NCBI RefSeq assembly: GCF_900188005.1
Contig: NZ_FZNR01000014.1
Coordinates: forward strand, 1-64,000
From: Actinoplanes regularis
GTDB lineage: Bacteria; Actinomycetota; Actinomycetes; Mycobacteriales; Micromonosporaceae
DNA: 64,000 nucleotides
Direction of reading: 5' to 3'
Translations under genes and position numbers: made by a program
Part shown: piece by piece, positions 24,362 to 32,843 of the stretch
Position numbering within the stretch: position 1 is the stretch's first letter
Layout of the letters: each line of letters starts with the position of its first letter
Notes under the pieces: generated by a model
The model's database searches: none
The model's input: the letters and a program-made list of their open reading frames with translations, nothing else
Told to the model about the DNA's origin: nothing

Positions 24362-24471
24362 GCGGCAGCCGTTACTTGACGTTGCCCCTACTCCTCGTCT
24401 CCGGCGCGGTCTGGATCAAAGGATCAGAGAAACAGGATCCGAACCATTTCGGACGTACGATCGGACGAGCG

Positions 24472-24963
24472 CTACCGCGGCTCCGGGCCGATCGGGTCCT
24501 GGTCGGCGGCTCGTCGCCGCTCGGATGTGGCGACGCGTGCTCGACGGAAGAGTTCGGCCACCGACCGCTTCATCGCATACCGCGTCTGGCCGGGCTCGCC
24601 CTTCCACCAGTAGAACGGGTACCGGCGTTCCGACAACACTCGCACTTCGTTCAGGTTCGCAAGCGATCCAGCGACGGCGTGTGCGTTGGAGAACGCGTTT
24701 CCGCTCCTGGTGAGGATCTCGGAAGCGGGGACCGGGCAACCGGGGTGATCGATCAGGAGGTCGAGGATGGCCGTCGCCCGTTCGCCGGCCTGCGCGTAGA
24801 AGGCTTCAGCCCGGTTCACGTCGCCGGCAGGACACCATTCCGGGTCGTCGTAATGCCCGGATCCGCCGGAGTGCTCACGCCACAGCGGGTGATCGTCTTC
24901 CAGAGGCTCCGCGTCGTCGACGTCGGCGGCTGCCGGTTCCGCTTCGCGGTCCCTGTTCGTCAT
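24472..24963 (-). CDS. Hypothetical protein with probable winged-helix core
   Basis: A 163-residue protein starting MTNRDREAE with an acidic disordered first third. The middle (RATAILDLLIDHPGCPVPASEIL...VAGSLANLNEV) reads like a winged helix-turn-helix and is followed by RRYPFYWWKGEPGQTRYAM, a strand pair, and a basic tail. Conserved-looking YWWKG may be structural. It may bind DNA, but I cannot assign a family with confidence. Confidence 0.6.
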   Translation of the reverse strand: MTNRDREAEPAAADVDDAEPLEDDHPLWREHSGGSGHYDDPEWCPAGDVNRAEAFYAQAGERATAILDLLIDHPGCPVPASEILTRSGNAFSNAHAVAGSLANLNEVRVLSERRYPFYWWKGEPGQTRYAMKRSVAELFRRARVATSERRRAADQDPIGPEPR

Positions 24964-25045
24964 GCCGGAGTTTGTACTGCCGGGCGCAGCCCGAACTCAA
25001 GGCTGCACACCCGCATGGGCGATCACCCCAGCCGAGGCGTCGAGG

Positions 25046-25417
25046 TCACATCCACAGCACGCCGTCGTCCTCGTGCTCGCGGACGCGGTACGCGATCATG
25101 CGACGCAGCAGGTCTGTCGGCACCGGACGGTCGTAGGGCAGCTTGATCGAACCCTTGCCGGTCTCGAGATCACCCAGTTCCAGGACGAAGGCTTCGCGGG
25201 TGCTGGGGGTGAACGTGAAGTTCGCGTGCTTCGCGTGGCCGCTGATCACGAACAGGATCGTCCCCGACGGATGCACCCAGGCGGGATGACCCCACTTGAT
25301 GGCCTCGCTCGCATCCGGCACGGTCTCCCGGGCCAGCGTGTGCAGTTGCTCGAGCAGCTCGCGAGCCTGGCCGACGAACCCTTCGAGGTAGTCGTCGACC
25401 GTCTGAGGTTTGTTCAC
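25046..25417 (-). CDS. DUF1801 (YdhG-like) protein
   Basis: A 123-residue protein with the DUF1801 pattern: DDYLEGFVGQARELLEQL at the start, EAIKWGHPAW in the middle, then HANFTF and KGSIKLPYDRP near the end. The family adopts a small alpha/beta fold of uncertain function (some are linked to phage or DNA-damage contexts). The start is GTG 25417. Isolated between a hypothetical gene and the drug-exporter terminator. Confidence 0.85.
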   Translation of the reverse strand: MNKPQTVDDYLEGFVGQARELLEQLHTLARETVPDASEAIKWGHPAWVHPSGTILFVISGHAKHANFTFTPSTREAFVLELGDLETGKGSIKLPYDRPVPTDLLRRMIAYRVREHEDDGVLWM

Positions 25418-25460
25418 CGCACCAGTCTGGCAAAGCGGCCTCGGTTTCCGGGCATTGAAA

Positions 25461-25494
25461 ACCCGCCGGGCCGGCGAGTGCCGGCCCGGCGGGT
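25461..25494. terminator. Terminator hairpin of the MFS exporter gene
   Basis: ACCCGCCGGGCCGGC (25461-25475) and its exact inverse complement (25480-25494) enclose a GAGT tetraloop, 16 bases past the exporter stop. Perfect 15-bp stem. Confidence 0.85.
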
Positions 25495-25510
25495 CCTGGG
25501 ATCGAGCGGA

Positions 25511-27085
25511 TCAGGCGGCGGCGTCGGCCGGGGTCTCGGGCTTGGCCGGCGCGGTCGGCTTGCCACCGCGCAGCGGCACGTGCCGGACGAAGAGCGCCAC
25601 CACGATGCCGATCGCGGCGACCGCGCTGCCCCAGAGGAACAGCGGCCCGATTCCGTCGGTGACCGCCTGCTGGAACAGGTGCTGGGCGGTCTCCGGCAGG
25701 TTCCGCATCACGGCCGGGGTCATCGAGGAGGCCGAGACGCCGCCACCCGCGCCGGCACCGGCCGTGGCCAGCGAGTCGGTCAGGTGGTGGGCGTAGATCG
25801 CGCCGAGGATCGAGACGCCGAGCGAGCTGCCCATGTTCCGCAGGAACGTGGAGACGCCGGTGCCCGCGCCGATGTCGCGCATCTCCAGGCTGTTCTGCGC
25901 GATCAGCGTGCTGGGCTGCATGATGCCGCCCATGCCGGCACCGAGGATCACCATGTAGAGGGCGGTGAGCGTCTTCGACGTGTGCAGGTCGACCGTGCTG
26001 AACAGGAACATGCCGAGGACCACCAGGGCCGAGCCGGCGATCGGGTAGATCCGGTAGCGACCGGTACGGCCGATCAGGTTGCCGACCAGGATGCTGACGA
26101 CCATCACCGAGGCCATCATCGGCATCAGCAGCAGGCCACTGTTGGTGGCCGAGGAGCCCTGGACGAACTGCTGGTACTGCGGGAGGTAGCCGATCGCGCC
26201 GAAGAGCGCGAAGCCGGAGATGAACGCGATCGCGCCGGCGAGGGTGAAGTTGCGGCTCTTGAAGACCCGCAGCGGCATGATCGGCTCCGCCTGGCGGCGC
26301 TCGACCAGGATGAACGCGACCAGGCCGGCCAGGGTCAGCGCGATCAGGCCGAGGATCTGCGGCGAGGTCCAGTCGTACTCGGTGCCGCCCCACGTGGTGA
26401 TCAGCACCAGCGCGGTGATCCAGACGGTGAGCAGGGCCGTGCCGAGCCAGTCGATGCGGGCCGCGCCCTTGCCCTTCGGCAGGCGGGCCAGGGTGATCCA
26501 GGAGACGACCAGCGTGACGATGCCGAGCGGCAGGTTCACGTAGAACGCCCAGCGCCACGAGAGGTGGTCGGTGATGAAGCCGCCGATCAGCGGGCCGCCG
26601 ATCATGGCGACCGGCATGACCGCCATCATGACACCCTGGTACCGGCTGCGGTCGCGGGGCGGGATCATCTCGCCGATGATCGACAGCACGCCGACGATCA
26701 GGCCGCCGGCGCCGAGGCCCTGCACACCGCGGAACGCGACCAGCTCGGCCATGTTGTGCGCCATGCCGCAGAGCACGGAGCCGACCAGGAAGAGCGCGAC
26801 CGCCGCGACGAAGGTGATCCGCCGGCCGAAGAGGTCGCCGAGCTTGCCCCAGATCGGGGTGGCGATCGTGGTGGCCAGGATGTATCCGGTCGTCACCCAG
26901 GACAGGTGCTCGAGACCGCCGAGGTCACCGACGATGGTCGGCAGCGCGGGGGCCACGATCATGTTGTCCAGCTGGGCGAGCAGCATGGCGATGACCAGAC
27001 CGCTCATCGTCACCATGATCTCGCGGTGGCTGAAACCCAGTCCTTCTTCGGCATCCGGCCTTGCCGGCGCAGCGGATTCCGCCAT
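25511..27085 (-). CDS. DHA2-family (EmrB/QacA) multidrug MFS exporter
   Basis: A 524-residue transporter with 14 predicted transmembrane helices. Typical motifs are QLDNMIVAPALPTIVGDLGG in TM1, WGKLGDLFGRR (motif A), RGVQGLGAGGL and GPLIGGFITDHLSWRWAFYVNLPLG (motif C). Uses proton motive force to expel hydrophobic or cationic drugs. The ATG 27085 is preceded by a GAGAGGT stretch. No regulator is adjacent on the same strand; downstream hairpin ends the transcript. Confidence 0.93.
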   Translation of the reverse strand: MAESAAPARPDAEEGLGFSHREIMVTMSGLVIAMLLAQLDNMIVAPALPTIVGDLGGLEHLSWVTTGYILATTIATPIWGKLGDLFGRRITFVAAVALFLVGSVLCGMAHNMAELVAFRGVQGLGAGGLIVGVLSIIGEMIPPRDRSRYQGVMMAVMPVAMIGGPLIGGFITDHLSWRWAFYVNLPLGIVTLVVSWITLARLPKGKGAARIDWLGTALLTVWITALVLITTWGGTEYDWTSPQILGLIALTLAGLVAFILVERRQAEPIMPLRVFKSRNFTLAGAIAFISGFALFGAIGYLPQYQQFVQGSSATNSGLLLMPMMASVMVVSILVGNLIGRTGRYRIYPIAGSALVVLGMFLFSTVDLHTSKTLTALYMVILGAGMGGIMQPSTLIAQNSLEMRDIGAGTGVSTFLRNMGSSLGVSILGAIYAHHLTDSLATAGAGAGGGVSASSMTPAVMRNLPETAQHLFQQAVTDGIGPLFLWGSAVAAIGIVVALFVRHVPLRGGKPTAPAKPETPADAAA

Positions 27086-27196
27086 GAGGTGACCTCTCTC
27101 GTTCCGACCGCCGGTGAGCCCGGTTGACGGCAGTTCCATCGGCCGGCGCCCGGGGAGGCTTAGCCTGCCGCCCGGCAAGGCATCTCGTGAGAGCGA

Positions 27197-27460
27197 TCAC
27201 CTCCGCGCCGCGGAGAGCACCGCGGAGAGGCGGCGGGCGACCAGGACGCCGCCGAGGCCGGGAAGCCAGGCAAGCAGTTTCGCGGTGCGGTCCGCGGCCG
27301 GATTCGAGAGGGTCAGAACGATCACGAAGAGGTACGCACAGCCGTGGATCGGCCCGCACAGCGAGGTGATCGGCCGCAGATGCGCGGTCGCCAGGTTGAC
27401 CAGCAGGATCACCAGGGAGAGCAGTTCGGCCGCGGCGGCGGCTCGCAAGGGTCGGTTCAC
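27197..27460 (-). CDS. Small DUF3817-like membrane protein
   Basis: An 87-residue protein with three transmembrane helices and the pattern AAAAELLSLVILLVNL...GPIHGCAYLFVIV, characteristic of DUF3817 (a G-P-x-H-G-x-x-Y core). GTG 27460 lies two bases after the stop of the preceding gene, so the two form an operon of small membrane proteins. Function unknown. Confidence 0.75.
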   Translation of the reverse strand: MNRPLRAAAAAELLSLVILLVNLATAHLRPITSLCGPIHGCAYLFVIVLTLSNPAADRTAKLLAWLPGLGGVLVARRLSAVLSAARR

Positions 27461-27462
27461 GG

Positions 27463-27882
27463 TCAGGCGCCCGTCGTCGAGCCGGGACGGACGATCATCA
27501 GGACGACGACCACGGCCCAGAGCAGGTTGAAAATGCCGGTGAGCATGCCGAGCCGGGCCGGCGGGACCGGCGCCCCGGCGAGGACCCGCCGCTGAGCGGG
27601 GAGGATCACGAGCGCCAGCAGGGCGGCGGCCGCGGCGGTCAGCGCGATCGAGGTGATCAGCCAGGCGTCGCCGAGGACCCCGAGACTGCTCGCGGTGGCC
27701 AGGCCGAAGACCGGCACGGCGATGCCGAGCGTGGCGTACACCCGGCAGATCCGGTGCAGCAGGGGCAGGCCGGTGCGGTCGGCGCGGCGGGTCACGGCCG
27801 GGAACATGCTGGCCGCGACGGTCACCGGGCCGATCGCGATGATGGCGGCCAGGACATGCAGGCTGAGCAGGAGCTTTGTCAC
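27463..27882 (-). CDS. Small integral membrane protein (DUF2269-like)
   Basis: A 139-residue protein with four transmembrane helices. The start segment LLLSLHVLAAIIAIGPVTVAASMFP and a later NLLWAVVVVLMIVRPG helix resemble DUF2269-type membrane proteins. I begin at GTG 27882 (VTKLLLSLH), because the in-frame stretch upstream is Pro/Gly-rich and hydrophilic. It is divergent from the GlxA-type regulator and followed at two bases by the DUF3817-like gene. Confidence 0.72.
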   Translation of the reverse strand: MTKLLLSLHVLAAIIAIGPVTVAASMFPAVTRRADRTGLPLLHRICRVYATLGIAVPVFGLATASSLGVLGDAWLITSIALTAAAAALLALVILPAQRRVLAGAPVPPARLGMLTGIFNLLWAVVVVLMIVRPGSTTGA

Positions 27883-27977
27883 GCAACGGGACGTTAGTGG
27901 CGGGTCCGGGCCGACGGAACTGGCTGGATTGCCGATCCTCGACGGGTTCTGGCCAGGCGCCACGCTAGGGTCGCGGC

Positions 27978-28955
27978 ATGCATGTCGTCGCCGTTCTCGC
28001 CCTCGATGGTGTGATCCCGTTCGACCTGGCCACGCCGATCGAGGTGTTCGACCGGGTGCGGCTCGCGGACGGCGGCAAGCCCTACGAGGTGCGGGTGTGC
28101 GCGCCGACCGGGACCGTGGACGCCGGGATGTTCACGCTGAACGTGCGGTGGGGGCTGGAGGCGCTGCTCGACGCCGACACGATCGTGTTGCCGGGCTGCG
28201 CGGACCCGGCGATGGCCGTACCGGAGGAGGTTTTGGATCATCTCCGCAAGGCCGCCGCGGGCGGCGCCCGGCTCGCCTCCATCTGCGCCGGCGCCTTCGT
28301 CCTGGCCGCGACGGGCCTGCTCGACGGGCTGCGGGCCACCACGCACTGGATCGGAGCGCGGGCGCTCGCGGAACGCCACCCGGCGATCGAGGTCGATCCG
28401 CAGGTGCTCTACGTCGACAACGGGCAGCTGCTGACCTCGGCCGGCGCGGCCGCCGGCCTCGACCTCTGTCTGCATCTGATCAGGCGCGACCACGGCTCGG
28501 CGGTCGCCGCGGACGCGGCCCGGCTGTCGGTGATGCCACTGGAACGCGAGGGTGGGCAGGCGCAGTTCATCGTGCCCGCGCAGCCGCCGACACCGCGCGG
28601 CGCCACGCTCGAGCCGCTGCTGCGGTGGATGCAGGAGAACACCGATGTCGAGGTCACGCTCGGCGACCTCGCCGCGCGCGGTGGGATGAGTATCCGTACG
28701 CTCAATCGCCACTTCCGCGAGCAGACCGGGACGACACCGCTGCAGTGGTTGCTGCGCGCCCGGATCCGGCGGGCGCAGCACCTGCTCGAAGCCACCGACC
28801 AGCCGGTCGAACAGATCGCCGGGCAGGTCGGTTTCGGCTCCCCCACCGCGTTCCGGGACCGTTTCAAACGGATCGTGGGCACCAGCCCGCAGAACTACCG
28901 GGCCGCCTTCCGCCGGAAAAATCAAAACCCGAGCCACTCCGCGGTACGCGAGTAG
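27978..28955 (+). CDS. GlxA-family regulator (DJ-1/PfpI domain plus AraC HTH)
   Basis: A 325-residue regulator. Residues 1-~180 form a DJ-1/PfpI-like domain with the nucleophile-elbow SICAGAFVLAATG; residues ~215-315 are the AraC double HTH (LGDLAARGGMSIRTLNRHFREQTG, QVGFGSPTAFRDRFKRIVG). GlxA-type proteins respond to nucleophilic metabolites and often control amino-acid or drug-related genes. The ATG lies six bases after TAGGGT (27966-27971) with no ribosome binding site: leaderless. It is divergent from the small membrane gene pair, which it may control. Confidence 0.92.
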   Translation: MHVVAVLALDGVIPFDLATPIEVFDRVRLADGGKPYEVRVCAPTGTVDAGMFTLNVRWGLEALLDADTIVLPGCADPAMAVPEEVLDHLRKAAAGGARLASICAGAFVLAATGLLDGLRATTHWIGARALAERHPAIEVDPQVLYVDNGQLLTSAGAAAGLDLCLHLIRRDHGSAVAADAARLSVMPLEREGGQAQFIVPAQPPTPRGATLEPLLRWMQENTDVEVTLGDLAARGGMSIRTLNRHFREQTGTTPLQWLLRARIRRAQHLLEATDQPVEQIAGQVGFGSPTAFRDRFKRIVGTSPQNYRAAFRRKNQNPSHSAVRE

Positions 28956-28959
28956 GACG

Positions 28960-29164
28960 TGCCCGCCCGACGGGCGTCACCTCGACGAGAAGTTCCGCGT
29001 CGCCCACCACGTCCTGCACCTGATCGCGGCGGGCCATCACCACCTGAGCGACCACACGGTGAAGACCCCTGCCGGGAATCTCTTCACCGGGTTGTCCCTG
29101 CGTGACCGCGCTCAGGCGGTGATGGTCGCCTACGAATCCGGCCTCGTGATCCCCGGCTCGGGCC
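28960..29164 (+). pseudogene. Remnant of a NarL/LuxR response-regulator C-terminus
   Basis: In one frame the sequence reads VLHLIAAG, then LSDHTVKTPAGNLFTGLSLRD followed by RAQAVMVAYESGLVIPG, which aligns with the LuxR HTH end (LSExTVKTHxxxLxxKLxLRDRxQAVxxAYExGLVxPG). Residues between the first and second HTH helices are missing and there is no start or receiver domain, so this is a decayed fragment directly behind glxA. Reading continues past 29164 into the convergent gene without meaning. Confidence 0.6.
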
Positions 29165-29593
29165 CTACTCCTCGGCCTGGTACTCCTCGACCTTCTCGAT
29201 CGGCCAGCCGATGAAGTCGGCGATCTCCTCCGGGTCGGCCTCGTCGGAGAGCACCCAGTCCTCGACGGCGTTGGCGAGGCCGTCCGGCAGGCCGGGCGTC
29301 GACACGTACGCCAGGTCCTCGTCCTCGAGGATCCGGTCGTGGTGGATGAACTTGTTGTCCGGGTCGAGTTCGCCGGCGGCGGCCTCGTACTCTTCGAGGC
29401 CACCGTCACCGGCGGCGAGGATCTCGTTGGTGCGCCAGTCGATGATGTCCCAGCCGTCCTGGCCGATCTGGCCACCGGTCACGATCCGGTGACCCTGCGC
29501 CTCGAGATCGTCGATGCGGCGCCGAGTCTCGACGACACCGGCGTAGTTGGCCTCGAGCACGTTCTTCACGTGCTCCTTGAGAAGGTCGCTCAC
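29165..29593 (-). CDS. Hypothetical acidic protein, 142 aa
   Basis: An acidic cytoplasmic protein starting MSDLLKEHVKNVLEANYAGVVETRRRIDDLEAQGHRI (GTG start), with a central GGQIGQDGWDIIDWRTNEIL beta segment and an Asp/Glu-rich C-terminus ending in IGWPIEKVEEYQAEE. A TATGCT box lies eight bases before the start, which suggests a near-leaderless mRNA. Family not recognised. Divergent from the HEAT-repeat gene. Confidence 0.7.
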   Translation of the reverse strand: MSDLLKEHVKNVLEANYAGVVETRRRIDDLEAQGHRIVTGGQIGQDGWDIIDWRTNEILAAGDGGLEEYEAAAGELDPDNKFIHHDRILEDEDLAYVSTPGLPDGLANAVEDWVLSDEADPEEIADFIGWPIEKVEEYQAEE

Positions 29594-29681
29594 GGGCGTG
29601 GAGCATATTGCCTCCCCGCCACCGCACCCAATCGGTATCCGCCGAGCGGGTAGCCGTGCACCCGCGGGGATAATGCCGGGC

Positions 29682-30578
29682 GTGGATCCGCTCTCCGGTC
29701 TTCACGAGGTGGAGTGGGCCTCGCTGCGCGGTCCCCATCACTCGTCCGAGGACGTTCCCACGCAGCTCACGGCGCTGCGCTCAGCCGATCCGGTCGTTCG
29801 CGGCCGTGCCCTGAGCGCGCTGGACGACGCGGTCCTTCATCAGGGGACCCGTTGGCAGGTCAGCGCGCACGTGGTGCCTTTCCTCGTCCGGTTGATCGAC
29901 GACCCCCGCACTCCCGACCGGCACGACCTGACGGCCCTGCTGCGGGAGATCGGCCTGGGCGACCGCCGCGACCAGGACCTGCCGTTCGATCCGGCGACCG
30001 CCTTCGGCCGGTACGGCGCGGAGACTGTGACCGCAGAGCAGGAGAACCTGGTCGTCGAGCTCATGTCCGACTTGGAGCAGGAACACGTCGAGGACTGGAC
30101 GGACCTCGCCAACGCCTGCGCCGAGAAGTGGGAGGCCGACGCGTACCGGGCCACCGCGGCGCGGGCGGACGTCTACCGGCGCTGGCTCGATGACGATCAC
30201 CAGGAGGTCGCGTCCCAGGCCGCTGAGCTGCTGACCTGGTTAACGCCGACCGAACCCGTCGTCGCCGCGCTGCTGACGGCCGAGCGGAGCGACGCGGTCC
30301 GGGCGAGCGCCAACCTCGCCCTGGCACACCTGAACGTGTCCCCGGCCGCCGTCGCGGAACGGCTGACGTCGTTGCTCCGTCATCACTCCTTGGTGGTGCG
30401 GATCACGGCTGCGATCACCGCCGCGTACCGGCTCGGCCCGGATCTGCCCGGCGAAGCGCTCGACATCCTGATCGACGCCAAGGAGCGGGAGACGCTGCCG
30501 GCGTTCCCGCGCGGCTGGCATCGCCGGGCGCAGCGCGGCTACGTCGCCCTCGCCCTGCAGCGCCTCGGCCTGGACTGA
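29682..30578 (+). CDS. HEAT-repeat-like protein
   Basis: A 298-residue all-helical protein. Helical pairs such as LRSADPVVRGRALSALDDAVL, QEVASQAAELLTWL and AVRASANLALAHLNVSP follow the HEAT/armadillo pattern of protein-binding scaffolds. GTG 29682 is seven bases after a GATAAT box (29669-29674), so leaderless; the in-frame ATG 29673 lies inside that box. Related actinobacterial proteins have no assigned function. Confidence 0.78.
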   Translation: MDPLSGLHEVEWASLRGPHHSSEDVPTQLTALRSADPVVRGRALSALDDAVLHQGTRWQVSAHVVPFLVRLIDDPRTPDRHDLTALLREIGLGDRRDQDLPFDPATAFGRYGAETVTAEQENLVVELMSDLEQEHVEDWTDLANACAEKWEADAYRATAARADVYRRWLDDDHQEVASQAAELLTWLTPTEPVVAALLTAERSDAVRASANLALAHLNVSPAAVAERLTSLLRHHSLVVRITAAITAAYRLGPDLPGEALDILIDAKERETLPAFPRGWHRRAQRGYVALALQRLGLD

Positions 30579-30664
30579 CCGGGCGTACCTTCATCCTGGC
30601 GGAAGCCGGAGCAGCCGGTGTATCGGCGCCTCAGACGCTGCGAATCGCCGGTGGCTGGCGCGAC

Positions 30665-31852
30665 TCAGCGCTGGCGGTCCCAGGTGGTGGTGACGGCGGT
30701 GGCGGCCAGGACGAAGAGGGCCGCCGACCACAGCAGCCGAAGCTCCGTGTGTACGGCGGGAACGGCCAGTCCCCCGGCCGCGGCGACCACCGCGACGAGG
30801 ACCGCCACGGCCAGGCCGAGCAGCCAGCGACGCACGGCCGCGGCGCGCCCGGCGAGCGGCAACCGGCCGTACACCTGGAAAAGTGCCGCGGTCGTCGCCG
30901 CGCCGATGACCAGCAGGCCGGCGGCGGCCGCGAAGAGCCGGGAGCCGAAGCCGAGCTCGTACCGGATGGCCAGCGCGGGAATCAGGAAGAGGGCCAGCCA
31001 CCAGGACAACCCGGTGGTCAGGGTGTCCAGCCCGGGACCGGCGGGCAGCGGGCCGCCGCGCTCACGCAGCCGGGACGCCGCCAGCCGGGACGCGGCCAGC
31101 ACCAGCCCGGCGACTACCGCACCGGGCACGTGCTGACCGACTTTGCCCATGCTGTAGAGCAGCACGCTGTCGTAGAGGGCGAGCGCCAGGAACCCGAGCG
31201 CGGCGGTTGACGCCGCGAACGCCAGCAACTCCGCCGCGGTCCGCGGAGCGCCCGTGCCCGGTACCGCCGACGGCCGCCGACGGAGCCGGCCGAACGCGAA
31301 GACCGTCAGTACGGCGGAGACGGCACGCAGCACCAGGTCCTGAGTCGTGTAGACGGTGTGCATCGCCCACTCGATCAGACCGAAGGTGATCGAGTACGAC
31401 GCGCTGGTCAGCGCCAGCACCGTAGTGCCGGTGAGCCGCCGGTACAGGCGGGGATCCAGCCAGTTCACGATCGTCAGGTACGCGAGCATGCCGAACGGCA
31501 ACTCCAGCAGCGACGGCAGCCGCAGGGCGCAGACCGCCAGCAGCCCCGGGGCCGGCGCGTGGTCCGCCAGCCAGGTCATCACCGGCCCGTCGGCCAACTC
31601 GAACCAGCCGTCCGGCACGTATCCGCCGAGGTAGGACAGGTCGCCGTTCCGGACCCGCAGCGCGTACACGGTGAACAGCACCTGGTTGACGAGGAGCAGC
31701 CCGACCACGGCAGCGAGCCACCACCCCGGCCCGACCGCCCGGCGGGGCGAGGGTTCGACGGCCGGGGCGCGCACGGCCCGGATCGTGACGGGCAGTCCGA
31801 CCAGGACCGAGGCGGTCACCGTAGCGTGCAGGGCGGCGGACGTACCCGTCAC
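30665..31852 (-). CDS. Polytopic membrane protein of unknown function
   Basis: A 395-residue protein with nine or more hydrophobic segments and few charged loops. N-terminal helices flank a loop with LGGYVPDGWFELADGP; a later stretch reads IEWAMHTVYTTQDLVLRAVS. No enzyme or transporter motif is recognised. Its GTG start overlaps the stop of the preceding hypothetical gene by four bases (GTGA), so translation is coupled. Confidence 0.7.
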   Translation of the reverse strand: MTGTSAALHATVTASVLVGLPVTIRAVRAPAVEPSPRRAVGPGWWLAAVVGLLLVNQVLFTVYALRVRNGDLSYLGGYVPDGWFELADGPVMTWLADHAPAPGLLAVCALRLPSLLELPFGMLAYLTIVNWLDPRLYRRLTGTTVLALTSASYSITFGLIEWAMHTVYTTQDLVLRAVSAVLTVFAFGRLRRRPSAVPGTGAPRTAAELLAFAASTAALGFLALALYDSVLLYSMGKVGQHVPGAVVAGLVLAASRLAASRLRERGGPLPAGPGLDTLTTGLSWWLALFLIPALAIRYELGFGSRLFAAAAGLLVIGAATTAALFQVYGRLPLAGRAAAVRRWLLGLAVAVLVAVVAAAGGLAVPAVHTELRLLWSAALFVLAATAVTTTWDRQR

Positions 31853-32745
31853 AGTTCCTCACCCAGGGGCCGCAGGATCTCGCCGGCTCTGCGCAGATCC
31901 GGTGCGAGAAGCCCGATCCGAGGGTCCGGGTTTCTGCTGCTGTCGATGCCGTCGCACACCCAGATGCCATCCTCCTGTCGCCAGGTGGCATACCGGAACA
32001 GCTCGTTGCCGAAGGCGATCCCTTCGGCCGCGTTGCAGACCACCCAGGAATTTCGATCGAGCCCGCCCAGGATGGACAACGCCTGGGCGAACCAGGTGAC
32101 CGCCTGGTCGGGCATCTCCTTGTCGCCGAGAATCGGCGCGAGCAGCAGCAACCGGCGGGCGATCTCCCGCCGGTCCGGGGCGGCCGCCTGAGCGATCCCC
32201 TTGAGCTCCGGCCAGCGCAGACCGGGCCCTGTCGGCCCGGCCTGAACGCTTCCCAGCAACATGCCTTCGCCAGTGGCTGGGGCGAGCCAGAAATCTATTT
32301 GGTGTTCCGCTTCCTCTTGAACCCACTTACCGTGGTACAGGGCCCGAGGGTGATGCGTACGGTGAATGATCACCATCACGGCACCGTCATGAAGCGGAAT
32401 CGTGAACACAGGCCATTGGTCGAGTCGCCTCAGGGGCGGTAGCCCGGTCTCCCGTACCTCGTCCCAGGACAGGCCGAAAGCAGACGGGACATCCGCGTCG
32501 CGATCGGTTGTGGAGCAGAGATGGGCCGGCCAGAATTCCGGGCTTTCGAGAAGAGGCGAGCCATCGACCGCCAACTCGCTGGCCGAGGGGTAGGGATGGT
32601 CCCGTTCGTCCGCCAGCATGCTCTCCGCGAAGATCCTGAGGTCCTCCGCGGTAGCCAGATCGAGGCCGCGGCGCGCCATCGACTTCTCCGGATTCAGCCA
32701 CTCATCCAAGGAGGCCGATCTTGGGTCATAGCCGTAGAGGTGCAT
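31849..32745 (-). CDS. Hypothetical protein coupled to the membrane protein
   Basis: A 298-residue cytoplasmic protein, MHLYGYDPRSASLDEWL at the start, a central region VFTIPLHDGAVMVIIHRTHHPR, and a helical C-terminal region with WVVCNAAEGIAFGNELFRYATWR. ATG 32745 follows GAGAAGG closely; the frame is open much further upstream but there it runs through the antisense of the CBM2 region. No family recognised; the coupling suggests a soluble partner of the downstream membrane protein. Confidence 0.7.
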   Translation of the reverse strand: MHLYGYDPRSASLDEWLNPEKSMARRGLDLATAEDLRIFAESMLADERDHPYPSASELAVDGSPLLESPEFWPAHLCSTTDRDADVPSAFGLSWDEVRETGLPPLRRLDQWPVFTIPLHDGAVMVIIHRTHHPRALYHGKWVQEEAEHQIDFWLAPATGEGMLLGSVQAGPTGPGLRWPELKGIAQAAAPDRREIARRLLLLAPILGDKEMPDQAVTWFAQALSILGGLDRNSWVVCNAAEGIAFGNELFRYATWRQEDGIWVCDGIDSSRNPDPRIGLLAPDLRRAGEILRPLGEEL

Positions 32746-32843
32746 CTGGCCTTCTCGGTGAGGGGCCGATCGGAACACTTCACTACCCGGCAGGCTCGCC
32801 CGGGCGGGAGATTCCGATCGGCGGCGGTCCCGGATTGTGGATC

